Positions 7,938 through 16,059 of a stretch of DNA of 48,417 nucleotides are shown here, one piece after another. A program made the position numbers and the translations under genes. Source of the stretch: Bacteroidales bacterium (GTDB lineage: Bacteria > Bacteroidota > Bacteroidia > Bacteroidales > P3); NCBI GenBank assembly GCA_016280915.1, contig JAEEHQ010000002.1:1-48417 (forward strand). Reading direction: 5' to 3'. Under the pieces are notes generated by a model. That model was not told where the DNA came from, ran no database searches, and saw only the letters and a program-made list of their open reading frames with translations. Position 1 is the first letter of the stretch; each line of letters begins with the position of its first letter.

Positions 7938-9789
7938 CGGTCACGCTCTTGGCGAGGTTGCGGGGCTGGTCGACATTGCAACCCTTGGTGACTGCTACAT
8001 AGTAGGAGAGCAGCTGCAAGGGTATGACAGCGAGCAGAGGCACATAGCAGTCGCGTGTGTCGGGGATGGTGAAGGTGTAGTCGCTCATGCCCTTGACGGT
8101 GACGTCGCCCTCGGTGACTACGGAGATAATCTTACCACCGCGGGATTTAATTTCCTGTATGTTGCTTACAATTTTGTCATACATGCCGCGTTTGGGAGCG
8201 ATGACCACCACAGGCATTTCGGCATCGACCAAGGCAATGGGGCCGTGCTTCATCTCTGCAGCGGGATAGCCTTCGGCATGGATATAGCTGATTTCCTTTA
8301 ATTTGAGGGCACCTTCTAGGGCAACGGGATAGTTGTATCCGCGGCCCAGATAGAGGAAATTCTTGCAATAAGTGAAGCGCTCGGCAAATTTGTCGATGTC
8401 CTTGTTGTTCTCTAAGGTCCACTGCATTTTGTCGGGAATTTTGTAAAGTTCCTCGACCAGCATGTGGTACATCTCGTCGGAGAGGGACTTGCGCACTTTG
8501 GCAATGGCCAAGCCAAGCATGGAAAGGGTGATGACCTGACCGGTGAAGGCTTTGGTGGAGGCCACACCAATTTCGGGGCCCACATGGAGGTATGTGCCGC
8601 TGTCGGTGGCACGGGGGATGGATGAACCTATGACGTTGCAGATGCCGTAAAGGAATGCTCCTTTTTCCTTGGCTAATTCGATGGCTGCCAAGGTGTCGGC
8701 AGTTTCGCCCGACTGTGAGACAGCTATGACAATATCATCTGGTAAGATGACGGGATTGCGGTAGCGGAACTCTGAAGCATATTCCACTTCGACAGGAATC
8801 TGGCATGCTTCTTCGATGAAGTACTTGCCAATCAGGGCAGAATGCCATGAGGTACCGCAGGCACAGATAATGATGCGACGACAATTGAGGAAGCGTTCCT
8901 TATGGTCAAGAACACCGGTGAGAATGATATCCTTGTTGGCAGGATTGATACGTCCGCGGATGCAGTTGCGGAGAGCGTTGGGTTGTTCCCAGATTTCTTT
9001 CAGCATGAAGTGAGGGAAACCGCCCTTCTCAATTTGGTCGAGGTTGAGCTGCAGGGTGGCCATCTTGGGGGTCTGGGGGGTGCTCTTGAGGTCTACGATT
9101 TCCAGGCGGCCGGTACGGTCCATGATGGCAATCTCACCATCTTGGAGGTATACCACCTGGTTGGTGTATTCGACGATGGGGGTGGCATCGGAACCGAGGA
9201 AAAACTCGGTTCGTCCATCCGCTTTCTTGGAGACACCGATGACGAGGGGGCTACCCTTGCGGGCGCAAACCAGTTGGTCGGGGTGGTCTTTCTCTAAGAT
9301 GGCAATGGCGTAAGCACCAACCACATAATTAAGAGCCAACTGAACAGCAGTAAAGAGGTCGCAATTGTGGTCTTTTTTCACATATTCGATCAACTGCACC
9401 AGTACTTCAGTATCTGTTTCGCTGGCAAACGTCATGCCATATTCCTCCAGCTGGGTGCGGAGTGACTTGTAGTTCTCGATGATACCGTTGTGGACCAGGG
9501 CTAAGTTTCTGGACTCGGAATAATGGGGGTGTGCATTGACTTGGTTGGGTTCGCCATGGGTAGCCCAGCGGGTGTGGGCAATGCCGATGGTGCCGGTGAG
9601 GTCTTGGCTCTTGCAACTTTCCTCAAGGGCGGCCACTTTTCCTTTTGCCTTATAGATGTTTAAATCTCCCTTTTCGCTGATGAGTGAGACTCCCGCGCTG
9701 TCATAGCCACGATATTCTAAGCGGTGTAGGCCTCTTATCAAGATGGGGTAGGCCTGCTGATCCCCGATGTATCCAACTATTCCACACAT
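7930..9789 (-). CDS. glmS: Glutamine--fructose-6-phosphate aminotransferase (isomerizing)
   Basis: GlmS makes glucosamine-6-phosphate from fructose-6-phosphate and glutamine, the first step towards UDP-GlcNAc for peptidoglycan and lipopolysaccharide. The protein (619 residues) begins MCGIVGYIG with the nucleophile Cys2 exposed after Met removal. The class II glutaminase domain (HTRWATHG, HNGIIENY) is followed by two SIS domains with SQSGETADT and the C-terminal LAKSVTVE that reaches into the glutaminase site. The length and motifs are those of an intact enzyme. Its 3' end overlaps the helicase gene by 8 bases. A promoter-like TACATTTG lies at 9858-9865. No glmS ribozyme was recognised upstream. 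Confidence 0.96.
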   Translation of the reverse strand: MCGIVGYIGDQQAYPILIRGLHRLEYRGYDSAGVSLISEKGDLNIYKAKGKVAALEESCKSQDLTGTIGIAHTRWATHGEPNQVNAHPHYSESRNLALVHNGIIENYKSLRTQLEEYGMTFASETDTEVLVQLIEYVKKDHNCDLFTAVQLALNYVVGAYAIAILEKDHPDQLVCARKGSPLVIGVSKKADGRTEFFLGSDATPIVEYTNQVVYLQDGEIAIMDRTGRLEIVDLKSTPQTPKMATLQLNLDQIEKGGFPHFMLKEIWEQPNALRNCIRGRINPANKDIILTGVLDHKERFLNCRRIIICACGTSWHSALIGKYFIEEACQIPVEVEYASEFRYRNPVILPDDIVIAVSQSGETADTLAAIELAKEKGAFLYGICNVIGSSIPRATDSGTYLHVGPEIGVASTKAFTGQVITLSMLGLAIAKVRKSLSDEMYHMLVEELYKIPDKMQWTLENNKDIDKFAERFTYCKNFLYLGRGYNYPVALEGALKLKEISYIHAEGYPAAEMKHGPIALVDAEMPVVVIAPKRGMYDKIVSNIQEIKSRGGKIISVVTEGDVTVKGMSDYTFTIPDTRDCYVPLLAVIPLQLLSYYVAVTKGCNVDQPRNLAKSVTVE

Positions 9790-9857
9790 GGTATTTTCTT
9801 ATTTTAGTGTAACTTATATTGGTGTATATACTATACCAATTTGATTATTTTATTTTG

Positions 9858-9865
9858 CAAATGTA
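9858..9865 (-). promoter_or_regulatory. -7 box upstream of glmS
   Basis: TACATTTG on the minus strand matches TAnnTTTG, about 69 bases before the glmS start at 9789. No good -33 box is visible in the AT-rich sequence upstream. Confidence 0.5.
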
Positions 9866-9980
9866 CTAAAAAAATGTAAAATAATAAAAAATATAGACTG
9901 AAAAATACCTTCGCTGATATTGGTGGCATAAACAGTACCCTCAATTCTGCAAACCAGGTGTTCTCACTCCTATCCAAAAT

Positions 9981-10012
9981 AAAAAAGAGGAGGCGTGGAG
10001 CCTCCTCTTTCA
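9981..10012 (-). terminator. Terminator downstream of icd
   Basis: GAGGAGGC and GCCTCCTC form a strong stem (about 9987-10008). On the minus strand it is followed by TTTTTTATTTT. It lies directly after the icd stop at 10043 and should end the acn-icd transcript. Confidence 0.8.
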
Positions 10013-10042
10013 GTATGAAATGCTTTTGCGTAATCGATGCGA

Positions 10043-11254
10043 TTAGGCAAGGCGTTTTTCGAGGCGGGTGCGGATTTCCTTGATGAAGACGTCGCTGTTT
10101 ACGCTCTTTGGGGTAATGCCTTCCATGAGTCCGGCGAGGTCCTTGGTGCAGATGCCTTCGTTGAGGGTGTCGAAGCAGGCGCCTTCGAGTTGGTCGGCAA
10201 AGTTAACCAGTTCTTTGATTCCGTCCATCTCACCACGTTTGCGCAGCGCACCGCTCCAAGCGAAGATGGTGGCCATGGGGTTGGTGGAGGTCATCTGGTG
10301 GTCTTCCATGTATTTGTAGTAGTGGCGGGTAACGGTGCCGTGAGCGGCCTCGAACTCGTACTTACCATCGGGGCTGACGAGCACGGAGGTCATCATGGCT
10401 AAGGAACCGAAAGCGGTAGACACCATGTCGGACATGACATCGCCGTCGTAGTTTTTGCAGGCCCAAATGAAACCGCCTTTGCTGCGAATGACGCGAGCAA
10501 CAGCATCGTCGATAAGGGTGTAGAAATACTCGATACCAAGTTCTTCAAATTTGGCCTTATATTCCTCGAAGACTTCCTCAAAGATGATGCGGAACTGAGC
10601 ATCGTATTTCTTGGAGATGGTGTCCTTGGTGGAGAACCAAAGGCTCTTCTTGGTGTCGATGGCGAACTTGAAACAGCTGTGGGCGAAGGAACGGATGGAC
10701 TTGTCGAGGTTGTGCATGCCCTGGATGACACCGGCACCCTTGAAATTGTGGATAACTACCTCTTCGTGCTGGCCATTCTCTCCGTCGAACACTAGTTTGG
10801 CTACACCGGGCTCGTTGGCACGGATTTCAACGCTCTTGTAAACGTCGCCGTAGGCATGACGGGCGATGGTGATAGGTTCATCCCAGTTTTTGACAACGGG
10901 ATGGATGCTGGGAATGGTGATGGGGGTGCGGAAGACGGTACCGTCAAGGATAGAACGAATGGTGCCGTTAGGAGACTTCCACATTTCGTGGAGTTTGTAC
11001 TCGTCCATGCGTTTGAGGTTAGGAGTGATGGTAGCGCACTTGACGGCGACACCATACTTCTTGGTGGCTTCAGCTGCATCAACGGTAATCTGGTCTCTGG
11101 TCTCATCACGCTTTACCAGGCCGAGGTCGTAGTATTCGGTTTTGAGGTCGACGAAGGGGAGGATAAGGTCGTCCTTGATCATTTGCCAAAGGATGCGGGT
11201 CATCTCGTCGCCATCCATCTCCACGAGGGGAGTAGTCATTTTAATTTTTGCCAT
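10043..11254 (-). CDS. icd: NADP-dependent isocitrate dehydrogenase, eukaryotic-type
   Basis: This enzyme oxidatively decarboxylates isocitrate to 2-oxoglutarate with NADP. The 403-residue protein resembles the homodimeric mitochondrial/cytosolic type rather than the E. coli type: KCATITPN, MWKSPNGTIRSILDGTVFR, the substrate-binding ARHAYGDVYK, and later AAHGTVTRHYYKY. I start it at ATG 11254 (MAKIKMTTPLVEMDGDEMTR). A longer in-frame start at 11284 would place the first codons inside the strong hairpin at 11273-11293. It lies 63 bases downstream of aconitase, on the same strand and probably on the same transcript, and is followed by a terminator at 9981-10012. Confidence 0.93.
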   Translation of the reverse strand: MAKIKMTTPLVEMDGDEMTRILWQMIKDDLILPFVDLKTEYYDLGLVKRDETRDQITVDAAEATKKYGVAVKCATITPNLKRMDEYKLHEMWKSPNGTIRSILDGTVFRTPITIPSIHPVVKNWDEPITIARHAYGDVYKSVEIRANEPGVAKLVFDGENGQHEEVVIHNFKGAGVIQGMHNLDKSIRSFAHSCFKFAIDTKKSLWFSTKDTISKKYDAQFRIIFEEVFEEYKAKFEELGIEYFYTLIDDAVARVIRSKGGFIWACKNYDGDVMSDMVSTAFGSLAMMTSVLVSPDGKYEFEAAHGTVTRHYYKYMEDHQMTSTNPMATIFAWSGALRKRGEMDGIKELVNFADQLEGACFDTLNEGICTKDLAGLMEGITPKSVNSDVFIKEIRTRLEKRLA

Positions 11255-11272
11255 AGTGTAGATTTTATGAAT

Positions 11273-11293
11273 GGCCGCCGCCATGCGGCGGCC
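11273..11293. other. Strong GC hairpin between acn and icd
   Basis: GGCCGCCGC-CAT-GCGGCGGCC is a perfect 9-bp inverted repeat in the 63-base gap between the aconitase stop and the icd start. It has no T-run, so it is more likely a transcript-stabilising or processing hairpin than a full terminator. Confidence 0.6.
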
Positions 11294-11317
11294 AAATTAT
11301 TCGTTATTAATTGATTG

Positions 11318-13561
11318 TTATTTATTCTGATTTGCGTAGTAGTTCATCAGGCAGCCATCGGTGAGGATAGCGCGCTCGTCCTTGGTGAGGTTCTGGAAGT
11401 AGAGGTGGATGTCTTTTACTCCAGCCTTTGAGATAACCTTTGCATCGATTTCTTCTTTACCTTCGAGAACGGCCTGACGGATGCCGGGAACAAAGACCAT
11501 GTCGCCAACCTCATACTCAAAGGGAGTGTCTTGTGCGATGGTGAAGGGCATGATACCCCAGTTGATGCAGTTGCTGCGGTAACGCTTGGTGGCATACTCG
11601 TAGCAGATGTTGGCATCGCCGCCAAGCACTTTCTGACAGGAAGCGGCCTGCTCACGAGCAGAACCGTCGCCGGGCTTGTTGGCAAAAACGCACGAACCGA
11701 AGGAGGTGTTTTTCTCATCGGCACCTACCTTGGCGAGGGCTTCTTTGACGTGGGCGGGACACTTGCCGGCGCGACGCTCAAGGTCTTCACCCTGGATGCG
11801 TTTGCTGATGCCTACATATTCAGGACAACGGCGGCTGAGGGCAAATTCGGAGAGCTTCAATGGGTTGGAACGATAGGATGAGGTTTCGCCCGAAGGAATG
11901 AGCTCGTCGGTTGTGGTGACGGGGTCGTGGATGACAGCAGCAAGTTCCACGAGCATATTGTCCTGCATGGCATACATCTTGGGCCAGTCTTTGATGTTGG
12001 GACCATAGCGGAGATCGAGGCTGGCATCGGCATGTCCATAGCCGTTGTAGACGCGTTTCTGATAGATGGAACCGTCAAATTTGTAGCCTTCGTGGTTGTC
12101 GGTGTAGTCGACATCGGTAGCGGGGGTGAGGACACCGCCGTTAGCGGCTGTGGCAGCGATACTGCGGGCATCCATGAGGCTGACAAATGAAATCTGGCCG
12201 GCACCGGGTTTGGAACCTTCGCGGTTGGGGAAGTTGCGGGTGGTATGACGGATGGAGAATCCGTTGTTGGCAGGAACGTCGCCAGCACCAAAGCAAGGAC
12301 CACAGAAGGCGGGCTTAATGGCAACACCGGCTTCGAGGAGTTCTTCGGCAATACCGCTGCGGGTGGTGGCCAGGTATACAGGGATGCTCTGGGGATAAGC
12401 ACTCATAGTAAAATAGTCGCTACCCGTGGATTTGTCTTTGAGGATGGCGGCAGCAGCAGAGAGGTTGTCGTAGGTACCGCCGGCGCAACCAGCAATGATG
12501 CCTTGGTCGGCAACGACCTTGCCATTATGAATCTTACTGAGGAGGTCGATTTCAATCTTGTCGCCGTAGCGTTTGCGTGCATCGGCTTCCACGGTGCGGA
12601 GGATTTCCTCTGGATTCTCCTGAAGCTCACGGATGGTGTAAGCGTTGGAGGGGTGGAAGGGCAGAGCAATCATGCACTCCTGAGTGGAGAGGTCAATCTT
12701 TATCATGCTGTCGTAGTAAGCCACTTTGCCGGGTTTGAGCTCGCGGTAAGCTTCGGGACGTCCGTGCATAGTGTAGTAGTTCTTCACCTCGTCGTCGGTG
12801 CACCAGATAGAGGTGAGGCAGGTGGTCTCAGTGGTCATGACCTCGATGCCATTGCGGAAGTCGATGGGGAGATTCTTGACGCCAGGACCGGCAAACTCCA
12901 GCACTTTGTTCTTGACGAAACCGTTGTCAAAAGTGGCCTTAACTAACGAAATGGCAACATCGTGAGGGCCTACGCCTTTGCGGGGTGTGCCTTCCAGCCA
13001 TACCAGTACTACCTCGGGAGCATTGATGTCCCAAGTGTTGTTGAGGAGCTGTTTGACCAACTCGCCACCACCTTCACCAACACCCATGTTGCCAAGTGAA
13101 CCATAACGGGTGTGGGAATCGGAACCGAGAATCATGTTGCCGCATTTAGCCATAGCTTCACGTGCATACTGATGAATAACGGCCTGATTGGTAGGAACAA
13201 AGATTCCACCATACTTTTTGGCAGCGGAGAGACCGAACACATGGTCGTCCTCATTGATGGTACCGCCAACAGCGCAAAGCGAATTGTGGCAGTTGGTCAT
13301 GGCATAGGGCAGCGGGAATTTGGTCAGACCACTTGCGCGGGCGGTCTGAATGATGCCGACATAGGTGATGTCGTGTGAAATCAGGGCGTCGAACTTGATG
13401 CGCATCTTATTGCCTTTCTCGCCCGTGGTGTCATGGGAGCGGAGAATGGAATAAGCGATGGTGTTTTCGCGAGCCTCTTCTTTCGAAGGCATACCGGCAG
13501 CATCCATCTTGATTTCTTTACCGTCTAGCAGGTAAACTCCTTTGTTGATTAATTCTACCAT
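11318..13561 (-). CDS. acn: Aconitate hydratase
   Basis: Aconitase interconverts citrate and isocitrate using a [4Fe-4S] cluster. The 747-residue protein has the single cysteine in GCAGGTYDN (Cys359) and the pair in CGPCFGAGD (Cys420, Cys423) expected to bind the cluster, GSDSHTRYG (147-154) and the substrate loop NFPNREGSK (443-451), followed by the C-terminal swivel domain. The length and sequence are those of the aconitase found beside icd in Bacteroidales. What is unusual is the upstream neighbour: the citrate lyase operon ends only 124 bases away, with no citrate synthase gene in the window. Whether acn has its own promoter is unclear; I see no exact TAnnTTTG in the gap. Confidence 0.93.
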   Translation of the reverse strand: MVELINKGVYLLDGKEIKMDAAGMPSKEEARENTIAYSILRSHDTTGEKGNKMRIKFDALISHDITYVGIIQTARASGLTKFPLPYAMTNCHNSLCAVGGTINEDDHVFGLSAAKKYGGIFVPTNQAVIHQYAREAMAKCGNMILGSDSHTRYGSLGNMGVGEGGGELVKQLLNNTWDINAPEVVLVWLEGTPRKGVGPHDVAISLVKATFDNGFVKNKVLEFAGPGVKNLPIDFRNGIEVMTTETTCLTSIWCTDDEVKNYYTMHGRPEAYRELKPGKVAYYDSMIKIDLSTQECMIALPFHPSNAYTIRELQENPEEILRTVEADARKRYGDKIEIDLLSKIHNGKVVADQGIIAGCAGGTYDNLSAAAAILKDKSTGSDYFTMSAYPQSIPVYLATTRSGIAEELLEAGVAIKPAFCGPCFGAGDVPANNGFSIRHTTRNFPNREGSKPGAGQISFVSLMDARSIAATAANGGVLTPATDVDYTDNHEGYKFDGSIYQKRVYNGYGHADASLDLRYGPNIKDWPKMYAMQDNMLVELAAVIHDPVTTTDELIPSGETSSYRSNPLKLSEFALSRRCPEYVGISKRIQGEDLERRAGKCPAHVKEALAKVGADEKNTSFGSCVFANKPGDGSAREQAASCQKVLGGDANICYEYATKRYRSNCINWGIMPFTIAQDTPFEYEVGDMVFVPGIRQAVLEGKEEIDAKVISKAGVKDIHLYFQNLTKDERAILTDGCLMNYYANQNK

Positions 13562-13685
13562 AATTTTTTTGTTTTGTTAATATTGTTAATGATTATATTA
13601 TTTTTATTTGGGGGAGGCGCATCAAAGTACGCTGGACAGGGGTTCTTATCTTTTTTTGTTTTGGTGGGCAGGGCTCTGGGTGACT

Positions 13686-15434
13686 CTATTTATTATATAT
13701 TAGGTGGGCAGCTAATAGGGTGAGGGCCAGCATGTCGGCGGAGCCCCCTGGGGAAAGGTTGCGTGCCTTCATCCAACTATTGAGTGCCTGAATGTTTTCG
13801 ATGTTAAAGTCTTGGAGCACTTGGTTGCATCGTTGCTGGGCCTCGTGTGCCAATTGTTCTCCGCCACGATGATAAAGGTTGTTGTCGTCGAGAGTGGAGA
13901 TGATGTAAAGGAGCAGCCGAAGCTCCGGATGGTTGTCGGCGATGTGGTCACGGTAGAATGGCAGCCACAAGTTGAAAAGGTTGGAGTAGCCTTCGATGGC
14001 AAGGTCGAGGGCCCCTTTGATGTGGTATTGCTTGCGGACAGCAGCACCATGAGTGTTGTCAGCTGTTGGTATCTTTTGTGCCATGGTTTGGATGGCAGAA
14101 CGGACAAGCTCAGCGCTTATCCGTTGGAGGTGATAGAAACTATTGGCTGCAGCGATGCAGAAGAGCCCTAAGGCAAAGATGGCCCCCTTGTGTGTGTTGA
14201 CACCGTTGGTAGCAGCAAGCATGGCCTCCTCAGCCTCGCGACCGCATCTGAGGATGTGTTGGGGTATGGGCAGTTCAGGGCCATATCCCATATAGGCCAG
14301 TCGAATAAAGTATGGCTCGATGGCCTTGATGCCATGAAGCATTACGGCATAGTTCATGTCGCTGTGAGCACCGTTGTCCTGTTGGTCTATGAGGCCGGGT
14401 TTGGGAGATAGGTCCAGCTCTTGACGTAGTGCCATGGTGGCAAAAATGCCAATAGCGTAAGGAATGCTGGTGGGGTAGAGGAGTAAGAGGTCGTAGGTAG
14501 CGCGGAGATTGCTGGCACTAATGGGGTGGCCGTTCTGTTGCAGACGAGGTATTTCTACAAAACCTACTCCATGTTGTGGAAGGACCTCTCGCATTAGTTG
14601 GTTGTAGCGGGCGGTGAGGGGGTCGGTAGGTTCGTTGCCTGCAAAGCGGGTGATGGAGGTCCCAGCGGTGGAAAGGGCAGGGATGATGTGTCGGATGCAT
14701 ACGTCGAGGTCAAGCAATATATGCTCATCTGTGGCATCAGTCACCTGCTTGAGGAAATAGGTGGGGAAAGTGGCAGCAGAGATTTGATAGTCACTACCTT
14801 CAAGGACTGATACATTGTCCATGTCGGCACAGCCCTTGTCAACCATCTCCAGTCGGTAGCGATAGTCGAAGAGGGAGAGATTCTCCTTCACAACAATGAT
14901 GAAGAGATGGTCTACCTGAGCCGAAGCCTGCTCCACCAAATAGCGATGCCCCTTGGTGAAGGGGTTGGCGTTCATAATGATGAGGCCCATCTTACTTCCC
15001 GAGACCTCTTGACGTTGAGTGGTGAGGTAGTTCTTGTATCGGTTGAGTTCGGAGAGAGAGTTCTCCATAAAGAGGGCGTGAGGCGACTGGGCAATCAGCT
15101 TGTAACCCAGCGAAGTGAAGATGTCAAGATTCTCTGGCTTGGTATACACTTTGGTGGAGAAAGAGCCGTTTTGCATGGCCACACTCATCAGATGCGACAC
15201 CAACATGTTGAAAAGCCGCTCTTCCCGCATCTCTTGCTTGACGGCGACACATTTTATTATATCATGATAGAGGCCACCCGCGGCGAGCAGTTCGTCCTCC
15301 TCCAGCCTAAAAATGCCAAAATACTGTTCCACAGTGTCCAGCCTCAGCCCGTTTTCGGCAAGGAATGCCTCCACCATTAGCCGTGTGCGGCGGTCGTTGA
15401 CATGGAGTTCCCGTATCTCAAATTCAGAGTTCAT
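13686..15434 (-). CDS. citC/citG: Fused citrate lyase ligase (CitC) and triphosphoribosyl-dephospho-CoA synthase (CitG)
   Basis: The first 320 residues are CitC, which acetylates the thiol of the citrate lyase prosthetic group. They have an N-terminal GNAT-like part, the nucleotidyltransferase motif NPFTKGHRYLVEQA (157-170) and ISASNLR (305-311). Residues from about 322 to 582 are CitG, which makes 2'-(5''-triphosphoribosyl)-3'-dephospho-CoA, with PKPGLIDQQDNGAHSDM (344-360) and NTHKGAIFALG (413-423). No stop or frameshift separates the parts, so both steps are one polypeptide. The start is ATG 15434, overlapping citX by 11 bases; longer in-frame starts lie within citX. It is the last gene of citDEFX-CG. 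The CitX-CitG fusion is the better-known arrangement. Confidence 0.88.
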   Translation of the reverse strand: MNSEFEIRELHVNDRRTRLMVEAFLAENGLRLDTVEQYFGIFRLEEDELLAAGGLYHDIIKCVAVKQEMREERLFNMLVSHLMSVAMQNGSFSTKVYTKPENLDIFTSLGYKLIAQSPHALFMENSLSELNRYKNYLTTQRQEVSGSKMGLIIMNANPFTKGHRYLVEQASAQVDHLFIIVVKENLSLFDYRYRLEMVDKGCADMDNVSVLEGSDYQISAATFPTYFLKQVTDATDEHILLDLDVCIRHIIPALSTAGTSITRFAGNEPTDPLTARYNQLMREVLPQHGVGFVEIPRLQQNGHPISASNLRATYDLLLLYPTSIPYAIGIFATMALRQELDLSPKPGLIDQQDNGAHSDMNYAVMLHGIKAIEPYFIRLAYMGYGPELPIPQHILRCGREAEEAMLAATNGVNTHKGAIFALGLFCIAAANSFYHLQRISAELVRSAIQTMAQKIPTADNTHGAAVRKQYHIKGALDLAIEGYSNLFNLWLPFYRDHIADNHPELRLLLYIISTLDDNNLYHRGGEQLAHEAQQRCNQVLQDFNIENIQALNSWMKARNLSPGGSADMLALTLLAAHLIYNK

Positions 15435-15951
15435 AGTCGTCAGGCGTATCTTGGTATTGTGCAAAAATCTCCTCCACGCGGGTGTAGAGGTCGGGCTTGG
15501 AGTGGCGGCGGGCGCGGATGCAGTTGATGGCATCTTGGTCGCCACAAATGATGCACTTGCGGGGGGCAAGCCCCAGTTCGGTGCGAGAGAGGGGTCTGGA
15601 GTCTGGCCGTATAACGTCAAAGTCCCACAGTCGTCCAAGTGGGTGTTCATCCTCTATACGGCAACACAGTCGTTTGGTCTCCATCAATGGCAGGTTACTG
15701 ATAAAATAGATTTCGGAACCTGTGTTAAGGTCCCGACGGGTGATGTATTCAATCTGTAACTGTTTGTAGTGGTGGAGGAAAGCTTCGGCTTTATCGGCCA
15801 AGGCATTTGAAATAGAATTACTCTTGACGGGTCCGGGCATCACCATGGTAACCGAGACCAATGTTTGGTCAGGATATTGTTCGAGCAAGTCCAGGTGCAT
15901 CTGGTGGCGGTTGTCGCGGCTAAGTAGGAGCTCGTCAAGAGTAACTTCCAT
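15424..15951 (-). CDS. citX: Apo-citrate lyase phosphoribosyl-dephospho-CoA transferase
   Basis: CitX transfers the prosthetic group precursor made by CitG onto a serine of the acyl carrier protein CitD. The 175-residue protein is of normal length. It shows the family pattern: an N-terminal LLxSRDNRHQMHLDLL, then GPVKSNSISNALADKA, then RLWDFDVI and the cysteine-rich PRKCIICGDQDAINC followed by RARRHS. The gene lies downstream of citF, separated by 108 bases containing a long hairpin (16003-16044), and its end overlaps the start of the fused citC/citG by 11 bases, so the two are probably translationally coupled. Confidence 0.9.
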   Translation of the reverse strand: MEVTLDELLLSRDNRHQMHLDLLEQYPDQTLVSVTMVMPGPVKSNSISNALADKAEAFLHHYKQLQIEYITRRDLNTGSEIYFISNLPLMETKRLCCRIEDEHPLGRLWDFDVIRPDSRPLSRTELGLAPRKCIICGDQDAINCIRARRHSKPDLYTRVEEIFAQYQDTPDDYEL

Positions 15952-16002
15952 TTCTATTGATGTTTAGAATTGTTGCGGTTTAGGGTTCGCAGGTAAGGTT
16001 GT

Positions 16003-16044
16003 TGGCCATTGGTCGGCAGAGGTTACCCTGAAGGCCAATGGCCA
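16003..16044. other. Inverted repeat between citF and citX
   Basis: TGGCCATTGG (16003-16012) and CCAATGGCCA (16035-16044) are a perfect 10-bp inverted repeat in the only sizeable gap of the cit operon. No T-run follows. It could adjust the expression of citX-citCG relative to the structural subunits. Confidence 0.5.
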
Positions 16045-16059
16045 TAAGCCTAAGTTGTT

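Noticed and set aside
9790..9900. glmS ribozyme in the glmS leader
   Set aside because: The leader is short and AT-rich, and no core of the ribozyme fold could be found by eye.
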